Origin: Fibrobacter sp. UWB15
GTDB lineage: Bacteria > Fibrobacterota > Fibrobacteria > Fibrobacterales > Fibrobacteraceae
Length of the DNA: 64,000 nucleotides
NCBI RefSeq assembly: GCF_900177705.1
Contig: NZ_FXBA01000001.1
Span: 372,001 to 436,000 of the forward strand
Reading direction: 5' to 3'
Shown piece after piece: positions 26,454 through 34,613 of the stretch; position 1 is the first letter of the stretch, and each line of letters starts with the position of its first letter. Below the pieces are notes generated by a model. That model searched no databases, had not been told where the DNA came from, and saw nothing but the letters and a program-made list of their open reading frames with translations. Made by a program: the position numbers and the translations under genes.

Positions 26454-26664
26454 TTTGAAAATATAAAGTTTATTTCCAAAAAGATGAGCGTGAACTTATT
26501 TTTTCATACGATTTTGACAACAAAGTTTATTTATGTCTTACGAAATGGAATATTCTTGCTTGGAATATAAAAAAAGGGTGATTTTATTTCGTAATAGGTG
26601 CTTTATTGAAAAAAAACTCTATATATTTAGGATTGGGTTACGAACAGAACAATAGGATTGGATT

Positions 26665-27303
26665 ATGAATGAGAAATGGACATGGCTCCCGGATTTTGCC
26701 TCGGATATGGGGATATGGGAAGACGATCTGGTCGGCATAGCGCCTGATGCAGAACACCTTTTCGTGACATACGAAAAGATGGTGTCTGTTCTTGATGATG
26801 TTTACGGTTTGCCTGGTATTGCAGAGGCGTCTACCGTTGTTGGATGGGGCTTGGGGGCTTTCGTTCTTTTAAAGAATGCTCACAACCGCCCCAAGAACCA
26901 GAAATGGATTCTCCTTTCGCCTTATGCGGATTATTGTTCTGAACACAGTGAATGGAATAACGAAAATTTGTCTTTTATTGCGCATCAGACGAAAACTGCT
27001 GTCGATGCTACTCTGAACGCTTTTTACGAATTGATCGAGAATGAATTTGGCGAATGGCAAGATGACTGGATGAAAGCCGCCAAGGCGATTAATCCTGAAG
27101 CCTTGTATAAGGGACTCTCGTATATTGCGAAGAACCGAATTGATGAGCCTGTTCCTATTACGGCTGAAACACTGGTCCTATATGGTCGCATGGATGGTGC
27201 CGTTCCGCCGGCTATGACCTTGGAACTCAAGGAATTTATGCCTGGGGTGGAATTCAAGGAACGCCCCAAGGCAGGACATTGGCCGCCTCTACTTTTGTTC
27301 TAG
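26665..27303 (+). CDS. BioH-like alpha/beta hydrolase without nucleophilic serine
   Basis: A 212-residue cytoplasmic protein with a shortened alpha/beta-hydrolase layout resembling BioH/BioG-type carboxylesterases. The nucleophile elbow reads 'VVGWGLGAFVLL', so the usual G-x-S-x-G has glycine (G62, codon GGC) in place of serine. The later acid ('VLYGRMDGAVPP') and histidine ('KAGHWPPLL') positions are kept. The C-terminus stops right after the histidine strand and overlaps the convergent lnt gene by 4 bp, so the last helix may be missing. A TATATTTAG box lies 38-43 bases upstream. It may be inactive, or use another mechanism. Confidence 0.6.
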   Translation: MNEKWTWLPDFASDMGIWEDDLVGIAPDAEHLFVTYEKMVSVLDDVYGLPGIAEASTVVGWGLGAFVLLKNAHNRPKNQKWILLSPYADYCSEHSEWNNENLSFIAHQTKTAVDATLNAFYELIENEFGEWQDDWMKAAKAINPEALYKGLSYIAKNRIDEPVPITAETLVLYGRMDGAVPPAMTLELKEFMPGVEFKERPKAGHWPPLLLF

Positions 27304-29243
27304 CCGCGTTTGCGGTTGATAAAAGAGAGCAAAAGCGTTGCGATCAGGTAGGCTGCGAAAAAGCACAGCAAGAACATTTCAACAAAGTCGCCAATACGGC
27401 TGTATAGAGTGTCGCGGGTCTTGAGCGGCACTTTTCTTTGTACAACGCGATCGGTGAATATTTCGGTATTGCCGTCGTAGTGGCCGTACTGGTCGATGAA
27501 TGCGGAAACACCGCTGTTGGCGAGGCGTGCCACCGGCATGCCGTTTTCGATGGCACGGTAACGGATCAAGTTCAGGTGCTGGTAAGGGGCGGTGCTCCGG
27601 CCGAACCAGCCGTCGTTGGTAATGTTGACCATGAGGCGGGAGCCTTCGCGGATCGCTTCGCGCACCAGGTCGCCAAAAATGGCGTCGTAGCAAATGTAGG
27701 GTGTCCACAGGAACGGCTGGTAGACGGGGGTTTCTTTACCGGCGACAAAGTCTCCTTCGCCAAGATCCACATAGTTTAAAATCGGGAAGATTTCGTCAAA
27801 CGGAATTCGTTCGCTAAAAGGCACCAGGTGCTTTTTGATGTAGCGCTTTGGGAAGTAAAAATCGCCGGGAGTGAACAGGAACGAGGCATTGTAGACGTCG
27901 AACTTACGGATGCTTCCGCGCGGATTGCGACGGTAGTCGAGTGCGCCTACTAAAAGTTGAGAGTTCTTGCTGTCTGCGACTTCGTGCAGGCGTTCAATGA
28001 CGCCGGGCTGCCTGCGAATGTGGTCGGGGATTGCGGTTTCGGCAAGCACGATAAGGTCAGCATGTTCCTTAATGCTGTCGTTGACCATGCCGAGAGTCTT
28101 GTTGACAATGTTATCGAAACGTTCCTTGCTCCATTTGGCACCCTGTGCAATGCTTGGCTGTACAAGGGCAATAGAGGGGTTGCCTTCGGCGTCTGCATTG
28201 TAGAACGGTTGGGCTTCGGTTTTAGACAAGACGATGCTGCCTTGAATGAGTAACACTACAAAAATGGAAAGGGGGACGGCTAGAACAGGGATTGCTTTTT
28301 TGATGTCTTGAACTTTGCAAAGTGTCTGGGCTACGGCTTGGTTCGAAGCGATGACCAAAATCGTGTAGCCAAAAATTCCGATATAGGGGAGCATCTGCAA
28401 AAGTTCAAGGCTGTTACCGAAAACATAGCCCAAGTGGCTCCACGGGAAGGCGAAGTCGCCATAGGTGCGGGTCATTTCAAGGCCTGCGTAAAAGATCGGG
28501 AAAAGTATCAGCAATACGATGCGAATTTTGGCTGGGGCTTCTTTTGCAAGCGTGTACACGAATCCGGCCAATGTGTTGTAGGCGCTAAAGAAGGCTATCA
28601 GCAAAAAGAGTCCGAGGAGAATCAGCCCCGAAGGTGCAGTCTCCACGTGCATGACGTTGTAAATCCAGTAGTAGTTGATGGTGTTGTAAAGCATGCCCGA
28701 CCAGAAGGTGGCGAACATGGCTTGACCGCGGGTGAATCGGTTAAGGACGATGAACCATGGAACAAGCAACAGTAAAGCTGCGGGACCCAAGGGCATGGGC
28801 GGGTAGGCGAGAGCGTATAGGCCCCATGCAAAACAGGAAAGGAATAAAGCCGTGCGCGATTCGCGGGTCTTGATGTGCCTGTAATTCCAACGGACAAAAA
28901 GAGTAATCCAGAAAATGCCGATGGGGCATGCTGTAAGGATGATCTGAATTAGGCCGGCGTGTCCGATTTTATTCAAGTCGCCAATGTTGTAGTCAAGCGC
29001 GAGGAATGCAAAAGAAACGATTGCGAACGTGAAAAGCGTGCGTTTGAAATTTTTTCGGGTGTCTTTGAAAAATAGAAACGGAATCGTTACTGCCAGGGGA
29101 AGTACTTGCAAAACCTGCGTGTAAAGCCCCGGCTTGTCGGGACGCAGCGAAAAAACAATCACTTCTGCAATAAAAAGAACTGCTACGTAAACCCAGTAAA
29201 TCGTCGGGAGCGCTTTAAGTCGAGTCTTAATCTTATTCAACAT
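27300..29243 (-). CDS. lnt: Apolipoprotein N-acyltransferase
   Basis: A 647-residue inner-membrane enzyme that adds the third acyl chain to lipoproteins. About eight hydrophobic segments cover residues 15-340, more than the usual number because of an N-terminal extension of roughly 100 residues. The C-terminal nitrilase domain has the catalytic glutamate in 'VLAETAIPDH', the lysine in 'YIKKHLVPFSE' and the cysteine in 'YICYDAIFGDLVRE'. Many lipoproteins in this window would be its substrates. Convergent 4-bp overlap with the BioH-like gene. Confidence 0.93.
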   Translation of the reverse strand: MLNKIKTRLKALPTIYWVYVAVLFIAEVIVFSLRPDKPGLYTQVLQVLPLAVTIPFLFFKDTRKNFKRTLFTFAIVSFAFLALDYNIGDLNKIGHAGLIQIILTACPIGIFWITLFVRWNYRHIKTRESRTALFLSCFAWGLYALAYPPMPLGPAALLLLVPWFIVLNRFTRGQAMFATFWSGMLYNTINYYWIYNVMHVETAPSGLILLGLFLLIAFFSAYNTLAGFVYTLAKEAPAKIRIVLLILFPIFYAGLEMTRTYGDFAFPWSHLGYVFGNSLELLQMLPYIGIFGYTILVIASNQAVAQTLCKVQDIKKAIPVLAVPLSIFVVLLIQGSIVLSKTEAQPFYNADAEGNPSIALVQPSIAQGAKWSKERFDNIVNKTLGMVNDSIKEHADLIVLAETAIPDHIRRQPGVIERLHEVADSKNSQLLVGALDYRRNPRGSIRKFDVYNASFLFTPGDFYFPKRYIKKHLVPFSERIPFDEIFPILNYVDLGEGDFVAGKETPVYQPFLWTPYICYDAIFGDLVREAIREGSRLMVNITNDGWFGRSTAPYQHLNLIRYRAIENGMPVARLANSGVSAFIDQYGHYDGNTEIFTDRVVQRKVPLKTRDTLYSRIGDFVEMFLLCFFAAYLIATLLLSFINRKRG

Positions 29244-29313
29244 ATCCGTTAACTATTTTGCATTTTTATCAATGAGAAAAGTATGATTTTTTCATACCAC
29301 ATCACACATTCCA

Positions 29314-29997
29314 CTACAGTCCACTTTTGTCCTGGGGATTGAAAATCAGTACGAATTCGCCTTTGGGCGGGTGAGCCTTGAAGTGAACCGTGATTTCGGA
29401 CGGAGTGCCAATCAGGTGTTCTTCGAATTTCTTGGTGAGTTCACGCATCAGGGCAATCTTGATTTCGCCAAAGACTTGGCCGATTTCTTCGACGAATTTG
29501 TCGATGTTATGCGGGCTTGCGTAGAAAATCTGGGTCGCTTCTTCGTCTTTCAGTTTTTCGAGCAGGTGAATACGCTGGGCGCTCTTTTTAGGCGAAAAAT
29601 ATTGGAAGGTGAAATGGTCCGTAGGCATGCCGCTCGAAACAAGGGCGGTAATCATGGCGCAGGGGCCAGGGATGGCACGCACGTCGATTCCTTCACGGAC
29701 GCATTCGCGTACCAGATTGAATGCCGGGTCTGCAACACCGGGAGTGCCTGCGTCGCTGACCAAAGCGATATCGCCTTCGTTCTTCAAGTATTCTACATAC
29801 TTTGGGGTTACTTTTTCCTTGTTGAAGTCGTGATAGGCTTCCATGGGCGTGTTGATGCCGAAATTGTCAAACAGCACGCGAGTGTGGCGCGTGTCTTCGG
29901 CAAGCACCAACGGGACTTCCTTTAGTATCCGCACGGCGCGGTAGGTAATGTCTTCCATGTTCCCGATGGGGGTCGCGACGATATAGAGTGTGTGCAT
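29314..29997 (-). CDS. rsmI: 16S rRNA 2'-O-ribose C1402 methyltransferase
   Basis: A 227-residue member of the tetrapyrrole-methylase fold. It has the RsmI signatures 'YIVATPIGNMEDITYRAV' at the N-terminus, 'VLAEDTRHT', 'LVSDAGTPGVADPAFNLV' and 'AIPGPCAMITALVSSG'. RsmI makes the 2'-O-methyl group of m4Cm1402 in the ribosomal decoding centre. Its end is one base from the following lipoprotein gene's stop region, which lies just upstream on the same strand. Confidence 0.96.
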   Translation of the reverse strand: MHTLYIVATPIGNMEDITYRAVRILKEVPLVLAEDTRHTRVLFDNFGINTPMEAYHDFNKEKVTPKYVEYLKNEGDIALVSDAGTPGVADPAFNLVRECVREGIDVRAIPGPCAMITALVSSGMPTDHFTFQYFSPKKSAQRIHLLEKLKDEEATQIFYASPHNIDKFVEEIGQVFGEIKIALMRELTKKFEEHLIGTPSEITVHFKAHPPKGEFVLIFNPQDKSGL

Positions 29998-29998
29998 A

Positions 29999-30571
29999 TC
30001 AGTAGTCTTGCGCTAGGTTCAAATCGGTGCTGCGACCGAGGCGGGTTTCAAATTTCAAGCGTTCCAGGAGCTTGCGGTGCATTTCCTGGGATGCGTCGTT
30101 GACGAGGTCGGATCGCATGCGTCCGTACCAGAAAGCTTTTACGTGTTCGCTTTCTTCGAATTCGACCTTGAAGGTCAATGAGCCGTGACAGAAAATTCGG
30201 GCTTCCATGCGGTAATGCCAGGTCTCGCTTACAGGAAGAGCTGGCCAAAAGGGGATAATCGTGGCGCCGATATTCCAGGAACTGGGCTCGCCGTCGGGGG
30301 TGACGCTTGCGTCAATGTGGGCGACTCCGCGGCAACTTTCCATGGGGTAGCTGGCAGTGTCGACGGCAAGCGAGTAGGCTCTTTGCAGATTCGTATCCAG
30401 GTACGCAGTGGTTCCCGCATAAGAAATGGTAATCGGCTCGAAAAAGGGTATCGTTTTTGGGTATTCCTGCAAGTCATATTTCGTGAGACTCGTGGAACAG
30501 CCTGCAAAAAATGCGGCTAAAACGCCTGCGCATGCAACGAATAACGATGATTTTGATAAGGATAATTTCAT
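29999..30571 (-). CDS. Small lipoprotein of unknown function
   Basis: A 190-residue exported protein starting MKLSLSKSSLFVACAGV, with a lipobox 'AAFFAGCSTS'. I chose the ATG at 30571 over 30577 or the longer frame, because the signal peptide begins there and a TATATT box lies exactly seven bases upstream. The mature part is beta-rich ('ETWHYRMEARIFCHGSLTFK') with no domain I recognise. It is followed after one base by rsmI and diverges from the lpxH-like gene. Confidence 0.7.
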   Translation of the reverse strand: MKLSLSKSSLFVACAGVLAAFFAGCSTSLTKYDLQEYPKTIPFFEPITISYAGTTAYLDTNLQRAYSLAVDTASYPMESCRGVAHIDASVTPDGEPSSWNIGATIIPFWPALPVSETWHYRMEARIFCHGSLTFKVEFEESEHVKAFWYGRMRSDLVNDASQEMHRKLLERLKFETRLGRSTDLNLAQDY

Positions 30572-30578
30572 CGCCATA

Positions 30579-30584
30579 AATATA
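30579..30584 (-). promoter_or_regulatory. Putative -10 box of the small lipoprotein gene
   Basis: TATATT on the minus strand, seven bases before the ATG at 30571, without Shine-Dalgarno sequence. It is divergent from a second TATATT at 30615 that serves the lpxH-like gene. Confidence 0.4.
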
Positions 30585-30614
30585 ATTAATGACCAATGAC
30601 TAGACTTCAATTGC

Positions 30615-30620
30615 TATATT
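30615..30620 (+). promoter_or_regulatory. Putative -10 box of the lpxH-like gene
   Basis: TATATT eight bases before the ATG at 30629, with only CTTTTTCG between, so no ribosome binding site is present. Confidence 0.4.
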
Positions 30621-30628
30621 CTTTTTCG

Positions 30629-31354
30629 ATGAACTTGTCTGCTTACTTTATTTCGGATGCGCACCTTGGGGTAAACCCGCCGAAGGCCGTTCCTGATCGC
30701 GAAAAAGCGCTTGTTCGGTTCATTGAATCAATCAAGGGTAAAGCTTCGCATTTTGTCATTGTGGGCGATTTGTTCGAATTTTGGTATGAATACAACGATT
30801 ATGTATGCCGTAACCATTTCGATTTGTTTTTTGCTCTGCACGAACTGGTGAAATCCGGCTGTGAAGTCCATTTAATACAGGGAAATCACGATTTTGCCTA
30901 CGGAGATTTCTTTCCGAAGTCCATAGGAGTTCAAGTACACAAGGAATTGGTTCTGGAAATCCAAGGAAAACGGGTTTATTTCCGACATGGCGATGGCGTG
31001 GCCAAGTCCGACTTCGGTTACCGGTTGTTCCGTCGCATTCTGGATTTCCCGATGAATCGGTTCCTTTTCCGTCAAATTCATCCGGATTGGGGAATGGCAT
31101 TAGCCCGTTTTGTGGGTCGTAGCAGTCGTAAGGCGGGAGAATCTCGCGTCATCAAGATGGAAGAGTACTTGCAGTGGGCCAACTGTATGCTCAAAAAGAC
31201 GGGCGCCGACTATTGCATTTTGGGACATCACCATATTTCGGGCGTCTGGAATGTGGAAAACGGCGTGGTCGCTTCGGCCGGAGACTGGATAAAAAAACTC
31301 ACCTGCCTCCAGATGGAAGCAGGCGAGATTAATATTCTGAATTACGATGATTAA
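30629..31354 (+). CDS. lpxH: UDP-2,3-diacylglucosamine diphosphatase (LpxH-like)
   Basis: A 241-residue calcineurin-type metallophosphoesterase. The metal motifs are in order: 'ISDAHLG' (D-x-H), 'IVGDLFEFW' (G-D), 'IQGNHDFAYGDFF' (G-N-H-D), 'RHGDG' and 'LGHHH'. The 'GDLFEFWYEYND' stretch is characteristic of the LpxH branch, which removes UMP from UDP-diacylglucosamine in lipid A biosynthesis at the inner membrane. I use the ATG at 30629 (MNLSAYFISDAH) because the extra 11 residues of the longer frame are not family-like. The end overlaps the convergent small membrane protein gene by 4 bp. Confidence 0.82.
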   Translation: MNLSAYFISDAHLGVNPPKAVPDREKALVRFIESIKGKASHFVIVGDLFEFWYEYNDYVCRNHFDLFFALHELVKSGCEVHLIQGNHDFAYGDFFPKSIGVQVHKELVLEIQGKRVYFRHGDGVAKSDFGYRLFRRILDFPMNRFLFRQIHPDWGMALARFVGRSSRKAGESRVIKMEEYLQWANCMLKKTGADYCILGHHHISGVWNVENGVVASAGDWIKKLTCLQMEAGEINILNYDD

Positions 31355-31809
31355 TCGTTGTTTCCTGCGCTGTTTGCGCGGGTTTCCGTTGACTTCATCA
31401 TCTTTTTACTGGCGTTTTCACCCCAGATCCATGCAACGATGTCGGTGTTCGAGAATCGATCCCACATGTCGTCAACCCAGCACCAGTGATGGGTTTTGCC
31501 CTTTTCATCAGTGATGGACCATTTCTCCGGAGTAGCGGTGAAGGTCATCTTGACGGGTTCCGGCTTGTTGAAGTTGCCGTATCCATCGTTTACTGCTGCA
31601 GTTTCTGGCGGATCAATCTCGATGGTCCAGGATTTACCTTCGGTTCGTTTGTAGATACCGACATTGTACACTATAAGAAGAATGCCGACAATAATGGCTC
31701 CCTTGAAGTTCTTCTTGGACAAGAAGAATATCAAGAGCATGAGCATTAAGATTGCTAAAGCACCCAAGTTATAGTGGGTCGTGTAAAACAACTTAAGAAT
31801 GTCGATCAT
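31351..31809 (-). CDS. Small membrane protein of unknown function
   Basis: A 152-residue protein with two hydrophobic helices near the N-terminus (about 14-31 and 37-53). A soluble domain of about 100 residues follows, rich in aromatic residues ('HHWCWVDDMWDRF', 'IVAWIWGENA'). No family recognised. It lies 16 bases after the gene that starts at 32575 and is likely co-transcribed with it. Confidence 0.6.
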   Translation of the reverse strand: MIDILKLFYTTHYNLGALAILMLMLLIFFLSKKNFKGAIIVGILLIVYNVGIYKRTEGKSWTIEIDPPETAAVNDGYGNFNKPEPVKMTFTATPEKWSITDEKGKTHHWCWVDDMWDRFSNTDIVAWIWGENASKKMMKSTETRANSAGNND

Positions 31810-31825
31810 ATTATTCCTCGGCTAA

Positions 31826-32575
31826 TTACTTCTTGGAGCTCTTTTCGGCAGCCTTCTGTTCGGCGACCAGGGAGGCTACGCTGAAGGTAACCGTCTTGCC
31901 TTCGACCTTACATTCAGTACGGAAACTCTGCTTGGGAAGAGCGAGCCCATGGGAAGAGAAGGTCCCCATGAAGGAGGCGTTGGCATGACTTGCAATGGTG
32001 CGAACGTTGATGAACCCCTTGTCCTTGCTGAAGGACAGCTTGAAGACCTTCTTCACGCGATCGTAATCGGCGATCATGGTCTTGTTCACCTGGGTGTTCA
32101 CGGCGTCTCTCGTGTGACGGTCGAAAATGATGGTTCCGCGAGAGTCAATGGAAAGCATTGTTTTGTTTGCAATGGAATTGCGGCAGGCAATCAACTTCCA
32201 CGGGCCTTTCTTCTTGGTAGAATTCCTGCTGGTGAAAATGTACTTGTTGCCTTCCTTTTCGAGTTCATAAGGACCGGTCACAATCTTTTCGCCGATGGCG
32301 TTCAGGGCTCCCTTGAAGTAGAGGAACTTGGATTTGGTGGAGTTTACACCCACGATGAAACGGAAAGACGTTGTCTTGGCCTCTTTGGTGGGGGTAATGG
32401 CGACTCGCTTTCCGATGGGGTCCACTTCGATGTCGGCATAGGGACCGATTTCGACGATTTCACCCTTCTTGGAAGATTCCTGCTTTGCCATTTTGTCGAG
32501 TTTCATCGTCTTGATGGCCTGATCCGGAAAACGCAGAAAACCGCGAATATCCATTTTTACAATGATCGTTTCCAT
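31826..32575 (-). CDS. Conserved-looking protein of unknown function
   Basis: A 249-residue protein without signal peptide. The start METIIVKMDIRGFL is chosen because GAGG lies six bases upstream; a frame 11 residues longer would cover that site. The sequence is lysine-rich and appears to contain two similar beta-rich halves: 'DIRGFLRFPDQAIKTMKLD' near the start and 'DSRGTIIFDRHTRDAVN' in the middle. This suggests an internal duplication that I cannot quantify. No known domain. Confidence 0.6.
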   Translation of the reverse strand: METIIVKMDIRGFLRFPDQAIKTMKLDKMAKQESSKKGEIVEIGPYADIEVDPIGKRVAITPTKEAKTTSFRFIVGVNSTKSKFLYFKGALNAIGEKIVTGPYELEKEGNKYIFTSRNSTKKKGPWKLIACRNSIANKTMLSIDSRGTIIFDRHTRDAVNTQVNKTMIADYDRVKKVFKLSFSKDKGFINVRTIASHANASFMGTFSSHGLALPKQSFRTECKVEGKTVTFSVASLVAEQKAAEKSSKK

Positions 32576-32710
32576 AAACACCTCTTTTTGTTTATTTGTG
32601 GTTTTCAATGTAAACTAATAATTTTTTCAAATACGGGCAATACCGATAAGAAAAAAACAACAAAATCTGTTCCCAAAAGGTTTTCTTGGGAAATTAGAGT
32701 TTGTCCGATT

Positions 32711-33511
32711 TTATTGGAATAAACTGCTTTTTAACGCCGAAAAAAGCAATTTTTGTAAACTTTCTCCGTTACGGAGAATCAGTTTCGCGTTTCCCAACTT
32801 GGAATATTCCAAGTAAGTACGGGATTCAAATTGCTTTTTGTCACTGACTACAGTTGTGTTTTTTTGTGCGTTTTTTAGCTTGTCTGAGTCAGCTTTGAAA
32901 TTTGTTCGTACGAGGAATTTCGGGTATAGAAAACCATACTTTTGGTGAATGGCGTCGGCGATGTCCAAGATAGGATCGATTAAGATGATTTGTTCGTGAT
33001 TTGACTGCTGGTTAATGGCTGCGATTGCGCCCATGCCGCGTCCCACAAGGGCTCGCGGCGATTGGCCGTTGACTTGTGTGGCGCATTCTGCAATTTGTGC
33101 GGCGTCTTGTGCGAAGGTTTCTTCACTGGGTGTTCCCTTGTTTTGTGCGGAACCTCGGTAGTTAAATGTGACGACGCTCACACCAGGGAGCGAGTCGAGC
33201 TGTGCTAAAAATTGTGCAGCGTCTTCGTCGGCTTCTGGATAATAAAGTAGTGTGGGGTCCGTTTCGTTTCCGAGACTGAATCCGTTTAAGATGGTGCCGT
33301 CTTCTAAAGAACAAGAAAGTTGTTTCACTTTGTTCTGGATGGCTTCGTTCGCTTCTTTATGATAAATCGCTCGCGGAAATGCATTTCTGCGTTCGGTCAG
33401 GGCGAGGTAAAACACCATGCTCACATATATAACTGCAAGAATTCCTGCCAGGCGGAGAATGCGGAAAAGCATGTTCTTCAGAAACGAGGTGATTTTGAAA
33501 TTGCGGATCAT
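32711..33511 (-). CDS. Membrane-anchored alpha/beta hydrolase-like protein without nucleophilic serine
   Basis: A 266-residue protein. An N-terminal membrane anchor (about 13-37 of this start) precedes an alpha/beta-hydrolase-like domain with 'DPTLLYYPEADEDAAQFL' and 'VVTFNYRGSAQNKGTP'. The elbow is 'ALVGRGMGAIAAI', where serine is replaced by glycine (codon GGC). I place the start at 33511 (MIRNFKITSFLK), because TAAATTTG lies eight bases upstream and the long frame to 33742 adds only non-conserved sequence running into the neighbouring promoter. Related to YqiK/FrsA-like 'alpha/beta hydrolase' membrane proteins only in outline. Confidence 0.55.
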   Translation of the reverse strand: MIRNFKITSFLKNMLFRILRLAGILAVIYVSMVFYLALTERRNAFPRAIYHKEANEAIQNKVKQLSCSLEDGTILNGFSLGNETDPTLLYYPEADEDAAQFLAQLDSLPGVSVVTFNYRGSAQNKGTPSEETFAQDAAQIAECATQVNGQSPRALVGRGMGAIAAINQQSNHEQIILIDPILDIADAIHQKYGFLYPKFLVRTNFKADSDKLKNAQKNTTVVSDKKQFESRTYLEYSKLGNAKLILRNGESLQKLLFSALKSSLFQ

Positions 33512-33519
33512 CGGGCTCA

Positions 33520-33525
33520 AATTTA
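33520..33525 (-). promoter_or_regulatory. Putative -10 box (TAAATTTG) of the membrane hydrolase-like gene
   Basis: TAAATT followed by TG on the minus strand, eight bases before the ATG at 33511. It matches the Bacteroidota TAnnTTTG pattern exactly. Confidence 0.35.
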
Positions 33526-33748
33526 GAATAATCATAAAAAAGGGACTATAAAGAAAAAGGACTTTCGCCTGGTTCCAGACGAAAGTCCAAAGGATGGGAT
33601 TGGGTGTTCCTTGAATATATCTAAAAAAATGGGCGAGCGTATCACCTTTTTTTTCAAAAGTGTTCACGAATTGTTCTTTTTTGCAAGATTTACGGGAATT
33701 TACATAACTATTTTGAAAAAAGGTGTTCCCAAAAATTGACAAAAAATT

Positions 33749-33754
33749 TATATT
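33749..33754 (+). promoter_or_regulatory. Putative -10 box of the TIGR02147 regulator gene
   Basis: TATATT (in TATATTTAG) ends seven bases before the ATG at 33762. No Shine-Dalgarno sequence. A TTGACA occurs at 33736-33741, but it is too close to act as a normal -35 element for this box. Confidence 0.4.
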
Positions 33755-33761
33755 TAGACTG

Positions 33762-34613
33762 ATGAACGTATACGCTTACTACAACTACCGAAAGTTCTTG
33801 CAGGACTATTACGACTACCGTAAGTCCGTGCAACGATACTTTTCTTATAGGTCCTTTGCCAAGAAGGCGGGGTATTCCTCGTCTGGCTTTTATCTGGACC
33901 TGGTCCGCGGGCGCAAGTCCCTTACGCCCCAAATGTTGCCCAAGTTTATAGCGGCTTTAGGCCTTAACGAAAAGGAAGGTCGCTACTTTACGTTGATGGT
34001 GGACTTTACGCATGCCACCACGCCGGCTTCCAAGCAAGCCATCTTCGAGCAGATGTCCGCTCTGCTCCCGAACGCCATCAAGTCTTTGACCAAGAGCCAG
34101 CAGGAATACTATAGTAAGTGGTATTACGTCGCCGTCCGCGAGGCTCTGTCCGTCTTGAATGTCGGCCCGAAGAATATCCAGGAACTGGCTTTGTTCCTGA
34201 ACCCCCGCATTACGCTGCCGCAGGCAAAGCAGGCTATCCAACTGCTCTTGTCGATGCAGTTGATCGAACTTGACGAAAAGGGTTTTTACCGTTCGGTGAA
34301 CAAGGCTATCTTTAGCGGTTCCGAAATCGCGCCCTTGTTTGTCCATCAGTTCCAGAAGCAGATGATGGACCTAGGCAAAGACGCCTTGGACCATTACAGC
34401 ACCGAACGCAGAAATGTATCTTGTATGACGATGAGTGTTTCTGCCGAAGGCCTGGAACGCATTATCAGCAAGATTGACTTGTTCCGCAAAGAAGTGGTCG
34501 ACATCGTTCGATCGGACGAAGGTGAAACCATGGTGTGCCAGATGAATATCCAGTTTTTCCCGCTCAGTAAGGAAAAGGTGGATCTGCCGCCAGAAACCGA
34601 GGAGGAAAAATGA
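33762..34613 (+). CDS. TIGR02147-family putative regulator
   Basis: A 283-residue cytoplasmic protein starting MNVYAYYNYRKFLQDYYDYR, the hallmark of the TIGR02147 family, a paralogous family first defined in Fibrobacter succinogenes. The N-terminal 65 residues look like an HTH domain ('FAKKAGYSSSGFYLDLVRGR'). A central helical domain has 'WYYVAVREALSVLNVGPKN'. The C-terminal part has 'SVSAEGLERIISKIDLFRKE', which resembles the DUF4423-type region of the family. A DNA-binding role is likely but unproven. Its end overlaps the next gene, a lipoprotein, by 4 bp (ATGA), so regulator and lipoprotein are translationally coupled. Confidence 0.85.
   Translation: MNVYAYYNYRKFLQDYYDYRKSVQRYFSYRSFAKKAGYSSSGFYLDLVRGRKSLTPQMLPKFIAALGLNEKEGRYFTLMVDFTHATTPASKQAIFEQMSALLPNAIKSLTKSQQEYYSKWYYVAVREALSVLNVGPKNIQELALFLNPRITLPQAKQAIQLLLSMQLIELDEKGFYRSVNKAIFSGSEIAPLFVHQFQKQMMDLGKDALDHYSTERRNVSCMTMSVSAEGLERIISKIDLFRKEVVDIVRSDEGETMVCQMNIQFFPLSKEKVDLPPETEEEK

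Noticed and set aside
33736-33741. TTGACA as a sigma-70 -35 element for the TIGR02147 gene
   Set aside because: It is only 7 bases from the TATATT box, and no -10 sequence lies at the right distance before the start codon.
33512-33742. 77-residue N-terminal extension of the membrane hydrolase-like protein
   Set aside because: No family-like sequence; it would run through the neighbouring promoter region, while a TAAATTTG box precedes the ATG at 33511.
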